NCBI GenBank assembly: GCA_029838195.1
Contig: JALGVJ010000005.1
Coordinates: 1-64,000 of the forward strand
Reading direction: 5' to 3'
DNA length: 64,000 nt
Source of the DNA: Promethearchaeota archaeon
Lineage (GTDB): Archaea > Asgardarchaeota > Lokiarchaeia > Sigyniarchaeales > SOKP01
This document shows, piece after piece, positions 1 to 9,940 of this stretch (its first letter is position 1; each line of letters starts with the position of its first letter). The position numbers and the translations under genes were made by a program. Below the pieces are notes generated by a model. The model made no database searches, was not told where the DNA came from, and saw only the letters and a list, made by a program, of their open reading frames with translations.

Positions 1-126
1 GTGATTTTCCGAGGGGGCGACGAAACCAGATGTGTTATAATTGAGGGTTTTGTCGGAATGAGATTTAAAAAACTTAAAAAACAAGCTATATTATAAACTT
101 AAAAATACCCTCAGTAGTTAAGGAAT

Positions 127-1239
127 TTAAAATAAATAAGCGATAAGGAATAAAACCGTAGAACTAATAAAGGGATAAAGCAAGTTATCATCTATGTCTA
201 AATCCAAATAATCAATGAAGCCAATGATTAAAGCACCTAAAAGAGGATAAAGAATCATGTTAAGGAGGGTTAAATTGAAGTAAAATTCAATAATTTTAAG
301 AAAAATAAATCCCGATATAAAGCCAACGAGGATTTCAGCAATTAAACCGGCATAAGTTTTATTGGAGCTTTTTCTCAAGTGGAATTTACCTACTTTCTTT
401 CCTATTAAATTCGCTGCCATGTCACCAAAAATCGAAATTGTCATGGATAAGCAGATGATCAGCGGGCCAATGGGTTGAATGAGGCCATATAATAAAATAA
501 TGGAGAAGCATCCTATAGCCATGGAGATTTGGGGGCCTATTCGCATATGAAGTTCCTTTTCTCTTAAGATCTTGTTGACCGGCTTCAAGGGATAATTTTT
601 AGGACGTAATATTCTTACAAAATCCGCACTCATTAAGCCGATGGTTGATACCCCAACGAGAAACACGACGAGAAATTGAGTAAAAATCATAATATTATCT
701 TCCACGTCAAAGAGCAAGTAAAATAAGGTAGAAACTTGCACGGGTAAAAAAGAAAAAATTAAGATGAAAAAATTCTTGATTAAAAATCCCAATGTGAAAT
801 AAAAGAAAATAATACCCAAGACTACTAAATGAGTTAATTTTCTATAGATTTCATATTTATAAGGTAATTCATTTCGAATGAGAGGATCAGCATTGAGAAG
901 ATTATTGCTACTCATCTTTTCATTATCTTGAAGCGCGTTTAGTTTTTCCATTTTTCTTCCTTCTTTCCACATGAAAACGTGAAAAATGGGTAAAAAAATA
1001 AGGATGAATAGGACCATTAAAATGTCGAATGGAAATACTAATAAGCTTCGATGGAATGGATTTAAAGATTTAAAATTTAATAAATTAATAGAAAGTGCGA
1101 GAGTTAAAACGATGAAGTTAGCTAAATTATTAATAAAAGCTTTTCTTTCTCCCCTTTTTTTCGCAAGGAAGGCTATATAGAACAGCACGGCATTGTAAAA
1201 ATAAAAATAACATGTTACAATAAGAGATAAAACATTCAA
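127..1239 (-). CDS. SEC59/DGK1-like CTP-dependent polyprenol or lipid kinase, membrane protein
   Basis: The protein has 370 residues and about ten hydrophobic segments spread over its length, so it is an integral membrane protein. A charged cytosolic linker lies around residues 90-130. The second half carries the marks of the dolichol kinase / diacylglycerol kinase (SEC59, DGK1, VTE5) family: RKLTHL near residue 135 starting a membrane segment, and FGDMAANLIGKKVGK followed by a KTYAG element near residues 275-300. Known members phosphorylate isoprenoid alcohols or diacylglycerol with CTP. In an archaeon the likely substrate is a polyprenol or archaeol-type lipid, which is an inference. A CDP-archaeol synthase-like role is the alternative. 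It starts at ATG and has no close same-strand partner. Confidence 0.7.
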   Translation of the reverse strand: MNVLSLIVTCYFYFYNAVLFYIAFLAKKRGERKAFINNLANFIVLTLALSINLLNFKSLNPFHRSLLVFPFDILMVLFILIFLPIFHVFMWKEGRKMEKLNALQDNEKMSSNNLLNADPLIRNELPYKYEIYRKLTHLVVLGIIFFYFTLGFLIKNFFILIFSFLPVQVSTLFYLLFDVEDNIMIFTQFLVVFLVGVSTIGLMSADFVRILRPKNYPLKPVNKILREKELHMRIGPQISMAIGCFSIILLYGLIQPIGPLIICLSMTISIFGDMAANLIGKKVGKFHLRKSSNKTYAGLIAEILVGFISGFIFLKIIEFYFNLTLLNMILYPLLGALIIGFIDYLDLDIDDNLLYPFISSTVLFLIAYLF

Positions 1240-1379
1240 TATGTTCCCTATTCACTCTTTTTATATAAAAGAGAGTTTTTCTTCAATTTTAAGATTTATT
1301 ATACAAAAAAAAAAAAAAGAAGAAAAAATCAATTTTTTTTTAATATTTGGGTTCTGTAAGCACTATAAAGGAAAATCTG

Positions 1380-2792
1380 TTAAGAAGGAGGGAAAAGAGC
1401 CGATTCATCCACCGTGGGCATTTCAGGATCATTTAATGCTTTTTCAATTTCCTCACTAGGCAATTCATAATCTTTTAAATCGCCGGTCATGTATTCCTTG
1501 TATGCGGAAAGATCAAAAAAGCCATGTCCACTAAAATTAAATACTATCGTCTTCTTTTCACCATTTTCTTTAGCCTTTAAGGCTTGAACCATGGCTTCTT
1601 TAACCGCATGAGCAGTTTCTGGTGCTGGTAATATACCTTCTGCTTTTGCAAAGAGAAGCCCCACTTCAATAATTTCAGTTTGATGATGCATGACCGCATC
1701 GATGATTTTATTATTGTATAGATTAGATATTATAGGTGCGATTCCGTGATATCTCAAACCACCTGCATGAATTGGACTAGGAATGAAATTATGTCCTAAC
1801 GTATGCATTTTTAAAATGGGAGCTTGTTTGGCAGTATCTCCATAATCCCATCTGTATTGCCCCTTACAAACGCTAGGACATGCTTTTGGTTCCACCCCAA
1901 TTATCTCCAGATCTGATAAGGTCCCATTCAGTTTATCTCGTACGAAGGGAATGATAAATCCTCCAAAATTAGAGCCCCCGCCCATGCATCCAATGAGCAC
2001 GTCAGGTTTAGCTCCTACTTTTTCTAATTGAATTTTAGTTTCTTGTCCTACGATAGTCTGGTGTAACAAAACAAAATTTACAACACTTCCTAAAGAATAT
2101 CGGGCCTTATCACTTCTAAGACTATGTTCCACGGCTTCTGAAATGGCAATTCCGAGACTTCCGGGATGTTCGGGATCTTTTTCATAGAATTTTTTTCCCG
2201 ATTCCGTGAATCGCGAAGGAGAGGCATGTACTTCAGCATTAAAAGCTCTCATTAAAATTTTTCGACCAGGTTTTTGGTGAAAACTAGCTCGTACCATGTA
2301 GACAACGCATTTCACACCAAAGAGATTGCACCCAAAAGATAATCCCGAGCCCCATTGACCTGCGCCTGTTTCCGTTACCAATTCCTCTACTCCTTCCTTT
2401 TTCGCATAATAAGCTTGTGCGATTGCTGTATTCGGTTTATGGGATCCTGTTGGAGAGACCGATTCGTTTTTATAAAATATTTTAATATCATCTCCTTCGA
2501 TCCCCAATTCTTTTTCAAGACCTAGCGCACGATGCAGTGGCGTGGGACGGTAAGTTCGCGCAAAAATTTCTCTTAAATCCTTTGGGATGGGTATAATGGG
2601 GTCCGTTGAGACTTCTTGGAGCACGCATTCCTTTGGAAAGATAGCACAAGCCATTTCAAAAGGTACGGGTTTTCCATCCATTGGACTAACCAATGGCGTC
2701 ATGGGGGTGGGTAAATCTGGCAAAATGTTCACCCATTCTTTTGGGAGTTCTCCCGGTTCTAATAATATTCTTGCTTCAAAATTATTTCCCAT
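1380..2792 (-). CDS. trpB2: Tryptophan synthase beta chain, TrpB2 type
   Basis: This PLP enzyme of 470 residues belongs to the long TrpB2 branch of the tryptophan synthase beta family, which is common in archaea. It condenses indole with serine to give tryptophan. The PLP lysine lies in GSHKPNTA near residue 118, the ETGAGQWG segment near residue 143 lines the active site, and GCMGGGSNFGG near residue 265 is the phosphate-binding loop. The length and the N-terminal extension match TrpB2 rather than TrpB1. No trpA or other trp gene is adjacent, which is typical of stand-alone TrpB2. AAAGGTAAG lies just upstream of the ATG. Strong inverted repeats lie upstream (separate entry). Confidence 0.93.
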   Translation of the reverse strand: MGNNFEARILLEPGELPKEWVNILPDLPTPMTPLVSPMDGKPVPFEMACAIFPKECVLQEVSTDPIIPIPKDLREIFARTYRPTPLHRALGLEKELGIEGDDIKIFYKNESVSPTGSHKPNTAIAQAYYAKKEGVEELVTETGAGQWGSGLSFGCNLFGVKCVVYMVRASFHQKPGRKILMRAFNAEVHASPSRFTESGKKFYEKDPEHPGSLGIAISEAVEHSLRSDKARYSLGSVVNFVLLHQTIVGQETKIQLEKVGAKPDVLIGCMGGGSNFGGFIIPFVRDKLNGTLSDLEIIGVEPKACPSVCKGQYRWDYGDTAKQAPILKMHTLGHNFIPSPIHAGGLRYHGIAPIISNLYNNKIIDAVMHHQTEIIEVGLLFAKAEGILPAPETAHAVKEAMVQALKAKENGEKKTIVFNFSGHGFFDLSAYKEYMTGDLKDYELPSEEIEKALNDPEMPTVDESALFPPS

Positions 2793-3113
2793 TTTTCTTA
2801 CCTTTATACAGTAAAATTGTTTTTATTCGTGTCTCAGAATAAATATTGGAGTTCAATATTTATCGTGCACGAAAAAGAGATAAAAATTTCTAAAGCTTCA
2901 AGAGTGTCAAAACACTTGACAAGAGAAGCAGAGGTGATTTGGTTTATTCCAATGAACAGGCGTTCTCTAACGCCATTGCCACTGCCAACGCCAAGAATTT
3001 ATAAGAAGTGTTGACATATATTTAAACCAAATCTTAAAATATTGAAAATAAAAAATCATGATTATATAAAAACTTAATCAATTTTGGAAAGCCCCTTGGG
3101 GAGAATGATCTCT
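2793..3113. promoter_or_regulatory. trpB2 upstream region with nested inverted repeats
   Basis: No convincing gene lies in these 321 bases. Positions 2839-2863 form a perfect inverted repeat: ATAAATATTG, a 5-base spacer, then CAATATTTAT. It is abutted by the palindrome TCGTGCACGA at 2863-2872. A third dyad, GTCAA-AACAC-TTGAC, lies near 2908-2922. The first repeat overlaps the AT-rich element that would serve as TATA box for trpB2 on the minus strand, about 50-70 bases from its ATG, so it is a plausible operator. The regulator is unknown. Confidence 0.45.
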
Positions 3114-3518
3114 TTATCTTCCTTCAAAAATTTTTTTAAGATTATTTGCAGCTACTCTCATTACTTTTACGGTTTTCATCATGGTATCAATAATCGTGCC
3201 CGCACACATAATCACGAATTTTCCCGCATTGCTGATGACGATGTATCCATTTTCTGCTCGTACGATGATCTCATCTAAGTCTTCTTGAAATAGAGTTTGT
3301 ATGGTAGAACGGCCTGTTAGGAGAATCGCTGATATTTGCCCGCAGAATTGGTCAGCATCCACGTTGTAATGGGGCAAACTAGAAAATGCTATTTGATATC
3401 CTTCAAAACTCACTAGTGCAATTGCTTCAATATCTGCATTCGTAGTGATAAAGGTGATTTGAGGGCTAATTTTTTCTATATCATCTTGAGTAATTCCCAA
3501 ATCTGCGCCAAATTCCAT
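3114..3518 (-). CDS. Roadblock/LC7 domain protein
   Basis: A single-domain protein of 134 residues. It has the alternating strand and helix pattern of the roadblock/LC7 fold: a central strand IEAIALVSFEGYQIAFSS, then a helix containing ISAILLTGRSTIQTLF, then paired strands EIIVRAENGYIVISNAG. The C-terminal helix contains MMKTVKVMRVAANNLKKI. Such proteins bind or regulate small GTPases (MglB or Ragulator-like) and are expanded in Asgard genomes. No GTPase gene is adjacent here; the nearest is at 24.6 kb. It sits head-to-head with the large helical-protein unit starting at 3762. The partner GTPase cannot be named. Confidence 0.75.
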   Translation of the reverse strand: MEFGADLGITQDDIEKISPQITFITTNADIEAIALVSFEGYQIAFSSLPHYNVDADQFCGQISAILLTGRSTIQTLFQEDLDEIIVRAENGYIVISNAGKFVIMCAGTIIDTMMKTVKVMRVAANNLKKIFEGR

Positions 3519-3761
3519 TCGTTGCGAACCTTAAGTAAAGTATTAAGATTTTAAATATATAGAAATAATGAGGCAATTTTTATTTATATTTTTTCATGAT
3601 GGGAAATAGTCAATTTAAAAAAAAAGGGGAAGCAAATGAACAAGAGATATGAAAGAAAAAAATAATTGTCAAATTTTTCTTGTTTAAGATATATTTATTT
3701 TAGAGTTTGTTTATAATTATTAAAGAAGGCATATTAAAATATAAAAAAGAAGGACTGTATC

Positions 3762-6062
3762 ATGATTACGACGAGAGAGGCAATCAATTATCAGTTTTCT
3801 ATAATTTATGGATACTCGTCTCAAAAGGATGATTTTTCGGTAGGAGATGTTTTTGGACCGGGGAATTTGACGAGAGAAAAGGTAAAACAACTTTCTCATG
3901 AAGTCATCCGGTTTTTAAGGATGTATAATGCCGTTTTACGAGATTTTTGCGGTTCGGAAGTATTTTCTATCGAATTTGAACTTCATAATTTGGTTGAGTT
4001 AAACATACCTTATCCAAAATCCATGATACTCATTCCCGGTCGATTTAAGGATCGTGAAAGCTTATTACTTGCGTTAAAGCCGGATACGGGCTACATTAAC
4101 ATGCATAAATCAAGAGCATCCGTGGATACAATAAGCAAGCTCTTTTTCGAGGTTGAAGAATTTAGCGAGCATCCCGAGTTAAATTCTCAAGAAAAGGAGA
4201 GATTCTTGAATAAATTTGCCTCTCGTTTTGCATTAAGATTATTCGGAGAGCTTCTTGAAAATAAATGGGCAAAAAAACTAATTGGACTTAGTGAAGCTCT
4301 TCCTACGGAAAAAGACATGCTCACTAAATATATTGATATTTCTTCTAAATATGAAATATCATGGTTAACCAGGCCTCCTAAAATAAAAATAAAAGAGCCT
4401 AAATTTCAAAAGATTAAAAATCCGCCTGAGGAAAAATCCATTTTAGATCATTTAAAATACAAAATTTCAGAGCCGAGTGCTTATTTCATCGTAGAAAAAA
4501 CCGTACAATTAGGGTCAGATTTGTTTAATTTAGCAAATACAGGTACCATAGATGAGACAAAAGAACAGCTCGTGCTTTTCATTGTACGGAAATTACAAGA
4601 AGAATTTAAGAAAATTTCTTCTCCTTATTTTGTTAATAAATTCATGCCTAAAATGAGAGCAATATTAAAAGATATAGAAGTTTATTTTCAAGAATTCATA
4701 GAGCATTCCAATACATTTTTAAAGATGGGAGAAGTGGGAACGCTTTTGGATTTATTGGAGAAATTTAAATATTATGTGTGTGAGAAGGGGCACTCATGTA
4801 ATAATGATTATGAAGAGATCAGTACAATTGCGATTAATTATTTTAAGCAATACATTATCGAGCAAGAAAAGTTAAGAGCTATAGATTTGAGTTCAGGTGT
4901 AAATTATTTTTCAGAACTCATAAAAAGCAGTTTCAAGTTGATACAAGAGGCTCTACCCAGTTATCTATCTCGAAAAAAGCTAATAGAATTGGAGCAATCC
5001 TTCCATAAATTATTAAAGGAGAAATTGGAGCAAGAACAAGAACCGGCACGGATATTAGGACATAAAATTATTGAAAAATATCATGAAAATCTTAGAGAGC
5101 TCATTGAAAGACACCCGCTCGTGTCCAAGAAAACACATTTCTATGATGATAAACTCTTGAAAGAAGCATTTGACTCCATTTTACATGAGAGTTTAGATTC
5201 TTTTTTTGATTCTTTTCAATTAGGGATTGCCGATATCATCTCATTTGCTGAAGAGGGACTCGGAAGCAGTGTTAATAGCGTGAAAGATCACATGGAAAAA
5301 TTTAAAACTTTTGAAAAAGAGCTTCATTTCCTTATGAATTATATCTTACGAGATTCTACAATCAATCGATTCTTAAAACAATATTCTATTGAAGAATTAA
5401 ATGATCCCCTTGACTTTTTGACCCGTTTTTCTCGTTTTTTGGAGAGAAGGATGGGAGGATTTAATTTGCATTGGGATAAATATATATTGGAATGGATTCA
5501 GGATTTTATTAATAAACTTGAGGAGACCTCGCTCCAAAAAGATTTACCTTTTATAGAAGTACATGAACAATTCATTACCTATTTGGAAGAAAGAGAGAAT
5601 TATGAAACTCAAATTGAAGCTTTCATGGATTTTTTAGATGGATACATAGCAAATGTAGAAGATCTTGAACAAAAGGAGGTGCTCTTAGAATTTTTTAAAC
5701 AATATGAATTTTGTTTGGATATTAAAAAAGAATTTCCTCAATACTTGAAAAGGAAAGTTAAAAAAGTAATTGAAGCATTTAAACCGACTAACGAGCCCCG
5801 AATACCCATTTCTTATTTATCTATCGAGAATAGACAAGATTTTTTTGATTATCTAAGAGAAACGGAGCTAAAATATTTTTCTAAATTAATTCCTCGTCCT
5901 AAAACAATCATCTTGCGACATTTATTAACGAATGATGAGAAAGAGGTATTTTATGGCGATTTATATCATGTCTTCGAGTTTAAATTCTTAAAATCTTACT
6001 TGGAATTAAGTGTGAATGATAATTTTAATAGAATATTTAGAGAATGGTCCAGAAGGCTTTAA
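3762..6062 (+). CDS. Large uncharacterised helix-rich protein (766 aa)
   Basis: I do not recognise a family. The protein is soluble-looking, with no membrane segment or signal peptide. It is rich in Glu, Lys, Leu and Phe and reads as a long series of amphipathic helices from about residue 200 to the end. The N-terminal 160 residues look more globular. There is no P-loop, zinc cluster or obvious catalytic motif. A CEKGHSCNNDYEE patch near residue 345 has two cysteines but no second pair. AGAAGGACTG precedes the ATG. It is followed after 62 bases by an even longer helical protein and then a small membrane protein on the same strand, so the three may work together. A scaffold or tethering role is only a guess. 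Confidence 0.85.
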   Translation: MITTREAINYQFSIIYGYSSQKDDFSVGDVFGPGNLTREKVKQLSHEVIRFLRMYNAVLRDFCGSEVFSIEFELHNLVELNIPYPKSMILIPGRFKDRESLLLALKPDTGYINMHKSRASVDTISKLFFEVEEFSEHPELNSQEKERFLNKFASRFALRLFGELLENKWAKKLIGLSEALPTEKDMLTKYIDISSKYEISWLTRPPKIKIKEPKFQKIKNPPEEKSILDHLKYKISEPSAYFIVEKTVQLGSDLFNLANTGTIDETKEQLVLFIVRKLQEEFKKISSPYFVNKFMPKMRAILKDIEVYFQEFIEHSNTFLKMGEVGTLLDLLEKFKYYVCEKGHSCNNDYEEISTIAINYFKQYIIEQEKLRAIDLSSGVNYFSELIKSSFKLIQEALPSYLSRKKLIELEQSFHKLLKEKLEQEQEPARILGHKIIEKYHENLRELIERHPLVSKKTHFYDDKLLKEAFDSILHESLDSFFDSFQLGIADIISFAEEGLGSSVNSVKDHMEKFKTFEKELHFLMNYILRDSTINRFLKQYSIEELNDPLDFLTRFSRFLERRMGGFNLHWDKYILEWIQDFINKLEETSLQKDLPFIEVHEQFITYLEERENYETQIEAFMDFLDGYIANVEDLEQKEVLLEFFKQYEFCLDIKKEFPQYLKRKVKKVIEAFKPTNEPRIPISYLSIENRQDFFDYLRETELKYFSKLIPRPKTIILRHLLTNDEKEVFYGDLYHVFEFKFLKSYLELSVNDNFNRIFREWSRRL

Positions 6063-6124
6063 CAATAGCCATGAAAAGTTTATTTCGAATATTTATTAAA
6101 AAAGTTAATACTTGAAAGAAAAAA

Positions 6125-8530
6125 TTGGTAAAAAAGATGATAATTGGAATTAAGCGGAAAAAGACTGCCATAGAGAGCACATATCGGTTTTTTCAAACCA
6201 TGGATTTATTAATTTCTCATTTCAAAAGAGAAGCAGATAAAAACAAGATATTTGAATTAACTACTAATGAAACCACGCTTGAAAACTATTTATTAGCAAC
6301 CGCTGCGGTTCATCTTTATCATAATTTGGGCATTCGGGTGAAAGATATTTTAAATCCAGAGATTTCTACGGTGGAATCCACGAGAAATTTGGAAATAAAA
6401 GAGAAAGAGATACTTCTTGACGAATTAAAGATATTATTAGGGGATTCTTTTCACCTTGAAATAGAAATCCTTTTTAAGCTCATTGAATTTGAAAATAAAT
6501 TTTTATCTTTTTTAATAAAAGAGCGAGATCCTACCCTCTCGAACAAGAAGAGAGAAGATTTACTTAAAGTGATAGATCTTGAATTAGAAGAGGAACTCCT
6601 CCAATATATCCGAACACGCCCGCAATTTTGTTTTTATGATTTAATGAGTGATTTAATGGGGTTGACTAATGAGATAAAAATGAACATCTTGGAAGAAAGT
6701 GCTTCGATGAAAGAATTATCCGTAGAAATTGAAAAAAAATTGAAATTAAAAGAAAAAGAAGATAAATACATTGAATTATCCACGTTAACCCGTGTAATAC
6801 AAAAATTGCAAGAGGATTTTGAGTTTCAATCTTATAAAGAATTACAACTTCAAGCCATGCCTATTAGAATGATAAAAAAAAAGGTTTTTCAATATCATTT
6901 GGAGAAATACCCCATTTCCGTCAATGGCCTTAAGGCATTTATCGAAGGTAATGTTTTCAAGAAGGAATTAATTAGCCACATGCAAGATGCATTTTTCAAA
7001 ACGATTAATTATGATGATTTTGAAAGTGAGATGCTTACTCACTTGAAAACCATGATAATTGAGAAACTGAAAGCCAATCCTAATGATTTAATATATTTTT
7101 TGCAAGCGCTTTTCGAACGAGACTTCACGGATATCATATTTACGTTTAACAAATTTGGAATTTATAACATTTCTCAATTAATGAACATGAATGATAACTT
7201 GTCCAAACTAGTTCGTCAGAACATGATTCGCTACAATATTAGCAAATTTGATATCATGAATTTAAATGATAAAAATAAAGATTTGATATATTTAACTAAA
7301 AAAGCAATATGCGAATTAGACTTGCCTACTTTAAAGAAAAAGCTTAATATTACGGGGAATATTACCAATTTAGACTTTAAAAACATGTTAATTGAAGATA
7401 AGCGTGAACATCAAGAATTATGGCAGGAGATTCAAAAAAAAATTAATCATGAGAAAAATGAGATAAGAGAAACGCTGAGGAAAAAAGAACTCGTGGAAAA
7501 ATTTTTTTTTGAAAAATTGCAATTAAAAAACTACGATCAAATCCTTCTTTTACTTGAATTTGATCATTTCCTTGAAAATTTGTCTAAGGAAATTTTCTTT
7601 CAATTAATTTCTAAAATTCTACGACAATTAAGCAGAATTATTGAATCATACCTGAAAATCACGAGTGATAAAGCCTTATACTTGTTAGGGTTGAAAAAAA
7701 TCTCGGGATTAACGGAATCAGAAGATTGGGTGAGAATTAAACTGGAAGAACTCTTGATTAATCGCATCATGGACCGTCAAAAAGAATTGACGGTTGTATT
7801 GAATGCTGTTGATAAACCTTTCTTGGTTAACGGATTCATGCTATCACGCCTTATAGATATTCCCCTAGAGGCGAGTATAAAAGAATTGCAAGAAAGCCCA
7901 AGTCCTCTATATGAGGATATTAAACCCGTGAAATTGCATTCAGAATTCATATATCCTAGCTCTTACTGCTTGGCTTTTGACTTGTTAAAACGATTTGAAA
8001 AATTTGAAGAAAAAAGAAAAAAAGAAGTAAAAAAAGTTGTCGAAGAAAAAGTCGAGAAAAAAGAACAGAAAAAAAAAGAACTCCGCAAAAAACAACAAGA
8101 AAGCGCTTTTAATTGGATTGAACGCAGAATCATTTCTGCCCTCATGAGAATCAATAGCCCCGGCATTAACCCTACCCTCCTATACTGGCAAGAAAATGAT
8201 ACAAAAATTACATCAGATAATATCAAGCTCTATAGTGAAAAAGAAGGGAACACGATAGATCTATTCATCGAATTTTTCACCTTTGCCATTGACAAAATAC
8301 GAGAACATGCTCCATCTCTCATTTTACCCGATAAGCAAAAAATTTCAGCATTCGTAAAAACGACGGTAAATAAAATACTCATGGAAAGGATTAAACGAGA
8401 ACCTAGCCCAGAGGACATAAATACCATACTCGAAGGAGAGCGGTTTGAAATTTCAAAAACCATTGCCAATAAAATAGGTGAATTCTTAAATAAAGCCCTT
8501 TATGCTAAATTCAAAAATAAGAGAAGATAA
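6125..8530 (+). CDS. Large uncharacterised helix-rich protein (801 aa)
   Basis: No family is recognised. The frame opens with TTG at 6125; an ATG four codons on (6137) is the alternative. It is almost entirely predicted helix, very rich in Lys, Glu, Ile and Leu. A highly charged Lys/Glu stretch at about residues 617-655 looks like a coiled coil or single alpha-helix linker. A more ordinary C-terminal domain of about 140 residues follows it. No membrane segment, nucleotide-binding loop or metal cluster is visible. Composition and organisation match the preceding 766-residue protein, which suggests the pair acts together. Confidence 0.83.
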   Translation: MVKKMIIGIKRKKTAIESTYRFFQTMDLLISHFKREADKNKIFELTTNETTLENYLLATAAVHLYHNLGIRVKDILNPEISTVESTRNLEIKEKEILLDELKILLGDSFHLEIEILFKLIEFENKFLSFLIKERDPTLSNKKREDLLKVIDLELEEELLQYIRTRPQFCFYDLMSDLMGLTNEIKMNILEESASMKELSVEIEKKLKLKEKEDKYIELSTLTRVIQKLQEDFEFQSYKELQLQAMPIRMIKKKVFQYHLEKYPISVNGLKAFIEGNVFKKELISHMQDAFFKTINYDDFESEMLTHLKTMIIEKLKANPNDLIYFLQALFERDFTDIIFTFNKFGIYNISQLMNMNDNLSKLVRQNMIRYNISKFDIMNLNDKNKDLIYLTKKAICELDLPTLKKKLNITGNITNLDFKNMLIEDKREHQELWQEIQKKINHEKNEIRETLRKKELVEKFFFEKLQLKNYDQILLLLEFDHFLENLSKEIFFQLISKILRQLSRIIESYLKITSDKALYLLGLKKISGLTESEDWVRIKLEELLINRIMDRQKELTVVLNAVDKPFLVNGFMLSRLIDIPLEASIKELQESPSPLYEDIKPVKLHSEFIYPSSYCLAFDLLKRFEKFEEKRKKEVKKVVEEKVEKKEQKKKELRKKQQESAFNWIERRIISALMRINSPGINPTLLYWQENDTKITSDNIKLYSEKEGNTIDLFIEFFTFAIDKIREHAPSLILPDKQKISAFVKTTVNKILMERIKREPSPEDINTILEGERFEISKTIANKIGEFLNKALYAKFKNKRR

Positions 8531-8608
8531 CATGCCCTCATCTCGTCTTTTAAAAAGGTTTTAAAATTTTAAAACATTTAGAACATAAACTATTTTCATA
8601 AAATTATC

Positions 8609-8875
8609 ATGTCCATCATCCTTTCTTGGATTAGAAAAGGGTTTAAAAAATTCAAAGACTCTTTTGACCTCATCGTTAAAGGCTTATTCATCTGTGTCTC
8701 AGCCTTTTCTGGTCTTTCTGTCGCCATCATGCTTAGGATTTTGGAATATAGAGGAATTTACATCACATTAGCTGGCGCCTTCATGCAACTCTTCTCGATG
8801 ATTCTACTTTATCTTATTTTCAAAAAGAATTTAATCTCAGAAGAAGAAAAAAAGGAAGAAACCACGTATAAATAA
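8609..8875 (+). CDS. Small two-helix membrane protein
   Basis: This 88-residue protein has a basic amphipathic N-terminus, two membrane helices (about residues 25-45 and 52-70) and a charged cytosolic tail containing EEEKKEE. It is unrecognised. An AT-rich, TATA-like stretch runs through the 78 bases before the ATG and there is no clear SD, so it may be made from its own, possibly leaderless, transcript. Its place behind two large helical proteins suggests a membrane anchor for them. This is inference from position only. Confidence 0.6.
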   Translation: MSIILSWIRKGFKKFKDSFDLIVKGLFICVSAFSGLSVAIMLRILEYRGIYITLAGAFMQLFSMILLYLIFKKNLISEEEKKEETTYK

Positions 8876-8885
8876 CTCACTTTTC

Positions 8886-9611
8886 CTAAATGGAGATGTA
8901 TTTCTCCCAAGGACGGCTTATTCCATAATATTTTAAATAATTACTCAATTCCATCAAAGAACTCAGGGGCTCAAATTCCCATGCCTTTTCTCGGTTAAAT
9001 GAAACACACTTTATCTCTTTCAAATTAAAATTAGATTTCACTAATAATCCATATATAGCAACTTGTGGTAAAGAAAGAAGGAAATTTCCTTCTGGTTTAT
9101 AATCTATCACCTTAACTACTCCATCTTCAAATTGAATTAAATCCACGTGCCCAGTCAAATAGGAATCCCTCATTTTCCTCCAAATTGGAACCTCTATTGC
9201 TATTGAATGCTCATCCTTTATCAAAATGTTCTTTAAAATAGGTTCATGACCAGGTTTCTTGTAGATTTTATTTATCCTGTAGTTATTAAATACCTGTCGA
9301 ACATGTACAGGAAATCTGGAATCTTGACCATGATACTCTATTTTACCCGATCGTATTAGTTTCTTGCTCAAACTGTTCACGAACGTTTTTTTCAAGCCCA
9401 TAACCTTGAAGCGCGAGATTCGAGGCACCCCTCTCGTGTTAAAAATATTTTCCGGAATCCTTCCATCATAAACCCGTTTCAAGTAATTCCCTAAGGTTTC
9501 ATAATCCCTGATTTCTCCCCTGGCTTGTTTCATCATCTGCTCATAATTCCTCAAATTCCAATGGAATGAATAATTTATACGTTGATGATAAAAATCCTTG
9601 CGTTTTAACAT
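8886..9611 (-). CDS. PD-(D/E)XK nuclease-like protein
   Basis: A 241-residue protein. The C-terminal half has the core of a PD-(D/E)XK nuclease fold: GHVDLIQFEDG (acidic residue near 156), then the strand VKVIDYKPEGN, where D-Y-K matches the (D/E)-X-K pair, then a helix beginning SLPQVAIYGLL with a Gln like the RecB/Cas4-type motif. The first 120 residues are basic and probably bind nucleic acid. There is no cysteine cluster, so it is not a Cas4-type iron-sulphur enzyme, and no cas gene is nearby. It probably acts on DNA or tRNA, but the substrate is unknown. It converges with the small membrane protein upstream. Confidence 0.65.
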   Translation of the reverse strand: MLKRKDFYHQRINYSFHWNLRNYEQMMKQARGEIRDYETLGNYLKRVYDGRIPENIFNTRGVPRISRFKVMGLKKTFVNSLSKKLIRSGKIEYHGQDSRFPVHVRQVFNNYRINKIYKKPGHEPILKNILIKDEHSIAIEVPIWRKMRDSYLTGHVDLIQFEDGVVKVIDYKPEGNFLLSLPQVAIYGLLVKSNFNLKEIKCVSFNREKAWEFEPLSSLMELSNYLKYYGISRPWEKYISI

Positions 9612-9878
9612 CTGTCGCTTGTATTAAATTTAATAAACTTACAAAAGCTTTAGTATGTTTATTAAATATTCATCCAAATTAATAAAATTGAAATATTAAT
9701 CCCCTATTAACCTTAGAATCCTTCAAACTTTCATCTTTTATTGCAAATACGGGTCGTTTCCATGAAAACAACCAAATCAATGAATATCTCTTAGTTCTTA
9801 TAAAAAATTTCAAGAAAAAATGAGAAAAGAGGAGTAAAAATACGGACTCGGCAGGATTCGAACCTGCGACTTTCGGAT

Positions 9879-9906
9879 GACTCCAATTTTTTATGGAAAA
9901 AAATTT
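9879..9906 (-). other. Canonical 37/38 intron of tRNA-Arg(TCT), 28 nt
   Basis: On the minus strand CTTC (nt 32-35) pairs with GGAG as the four-base central helix. The flanking three-base bulges are TAA and TCA, cut as TA/A and TC/A. The inner helix is AATTTTTT/AAAAAATT. This is a complete bulge-helix-bulge site. Confidence 0.9.
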
Positions 9907-9923
9907 TAGAAGTCCGACACCCT

Positions 9924-9940
9924 TTCTGGCTCATTTGAGC
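9924..9940 (-). other. D-loop intron of tRNA-Arg(TCT), 17 nt
   Basis: CTGG pairs with CCAG as central helix, the bulges are ATG and AAA (cut AT/G and AA/A), and the inner helix CTC/GAG closes an AAAT loop. Excision restores a 10-nt D loop. The outer helix is relaxed. Confidence 0.8.

Noticed and set aside
2817..3014. Small plus-strand frame in the trpB2 upstream region
   Set aside because: It covers inverted repeats that look regulatory and has no protein-like features.
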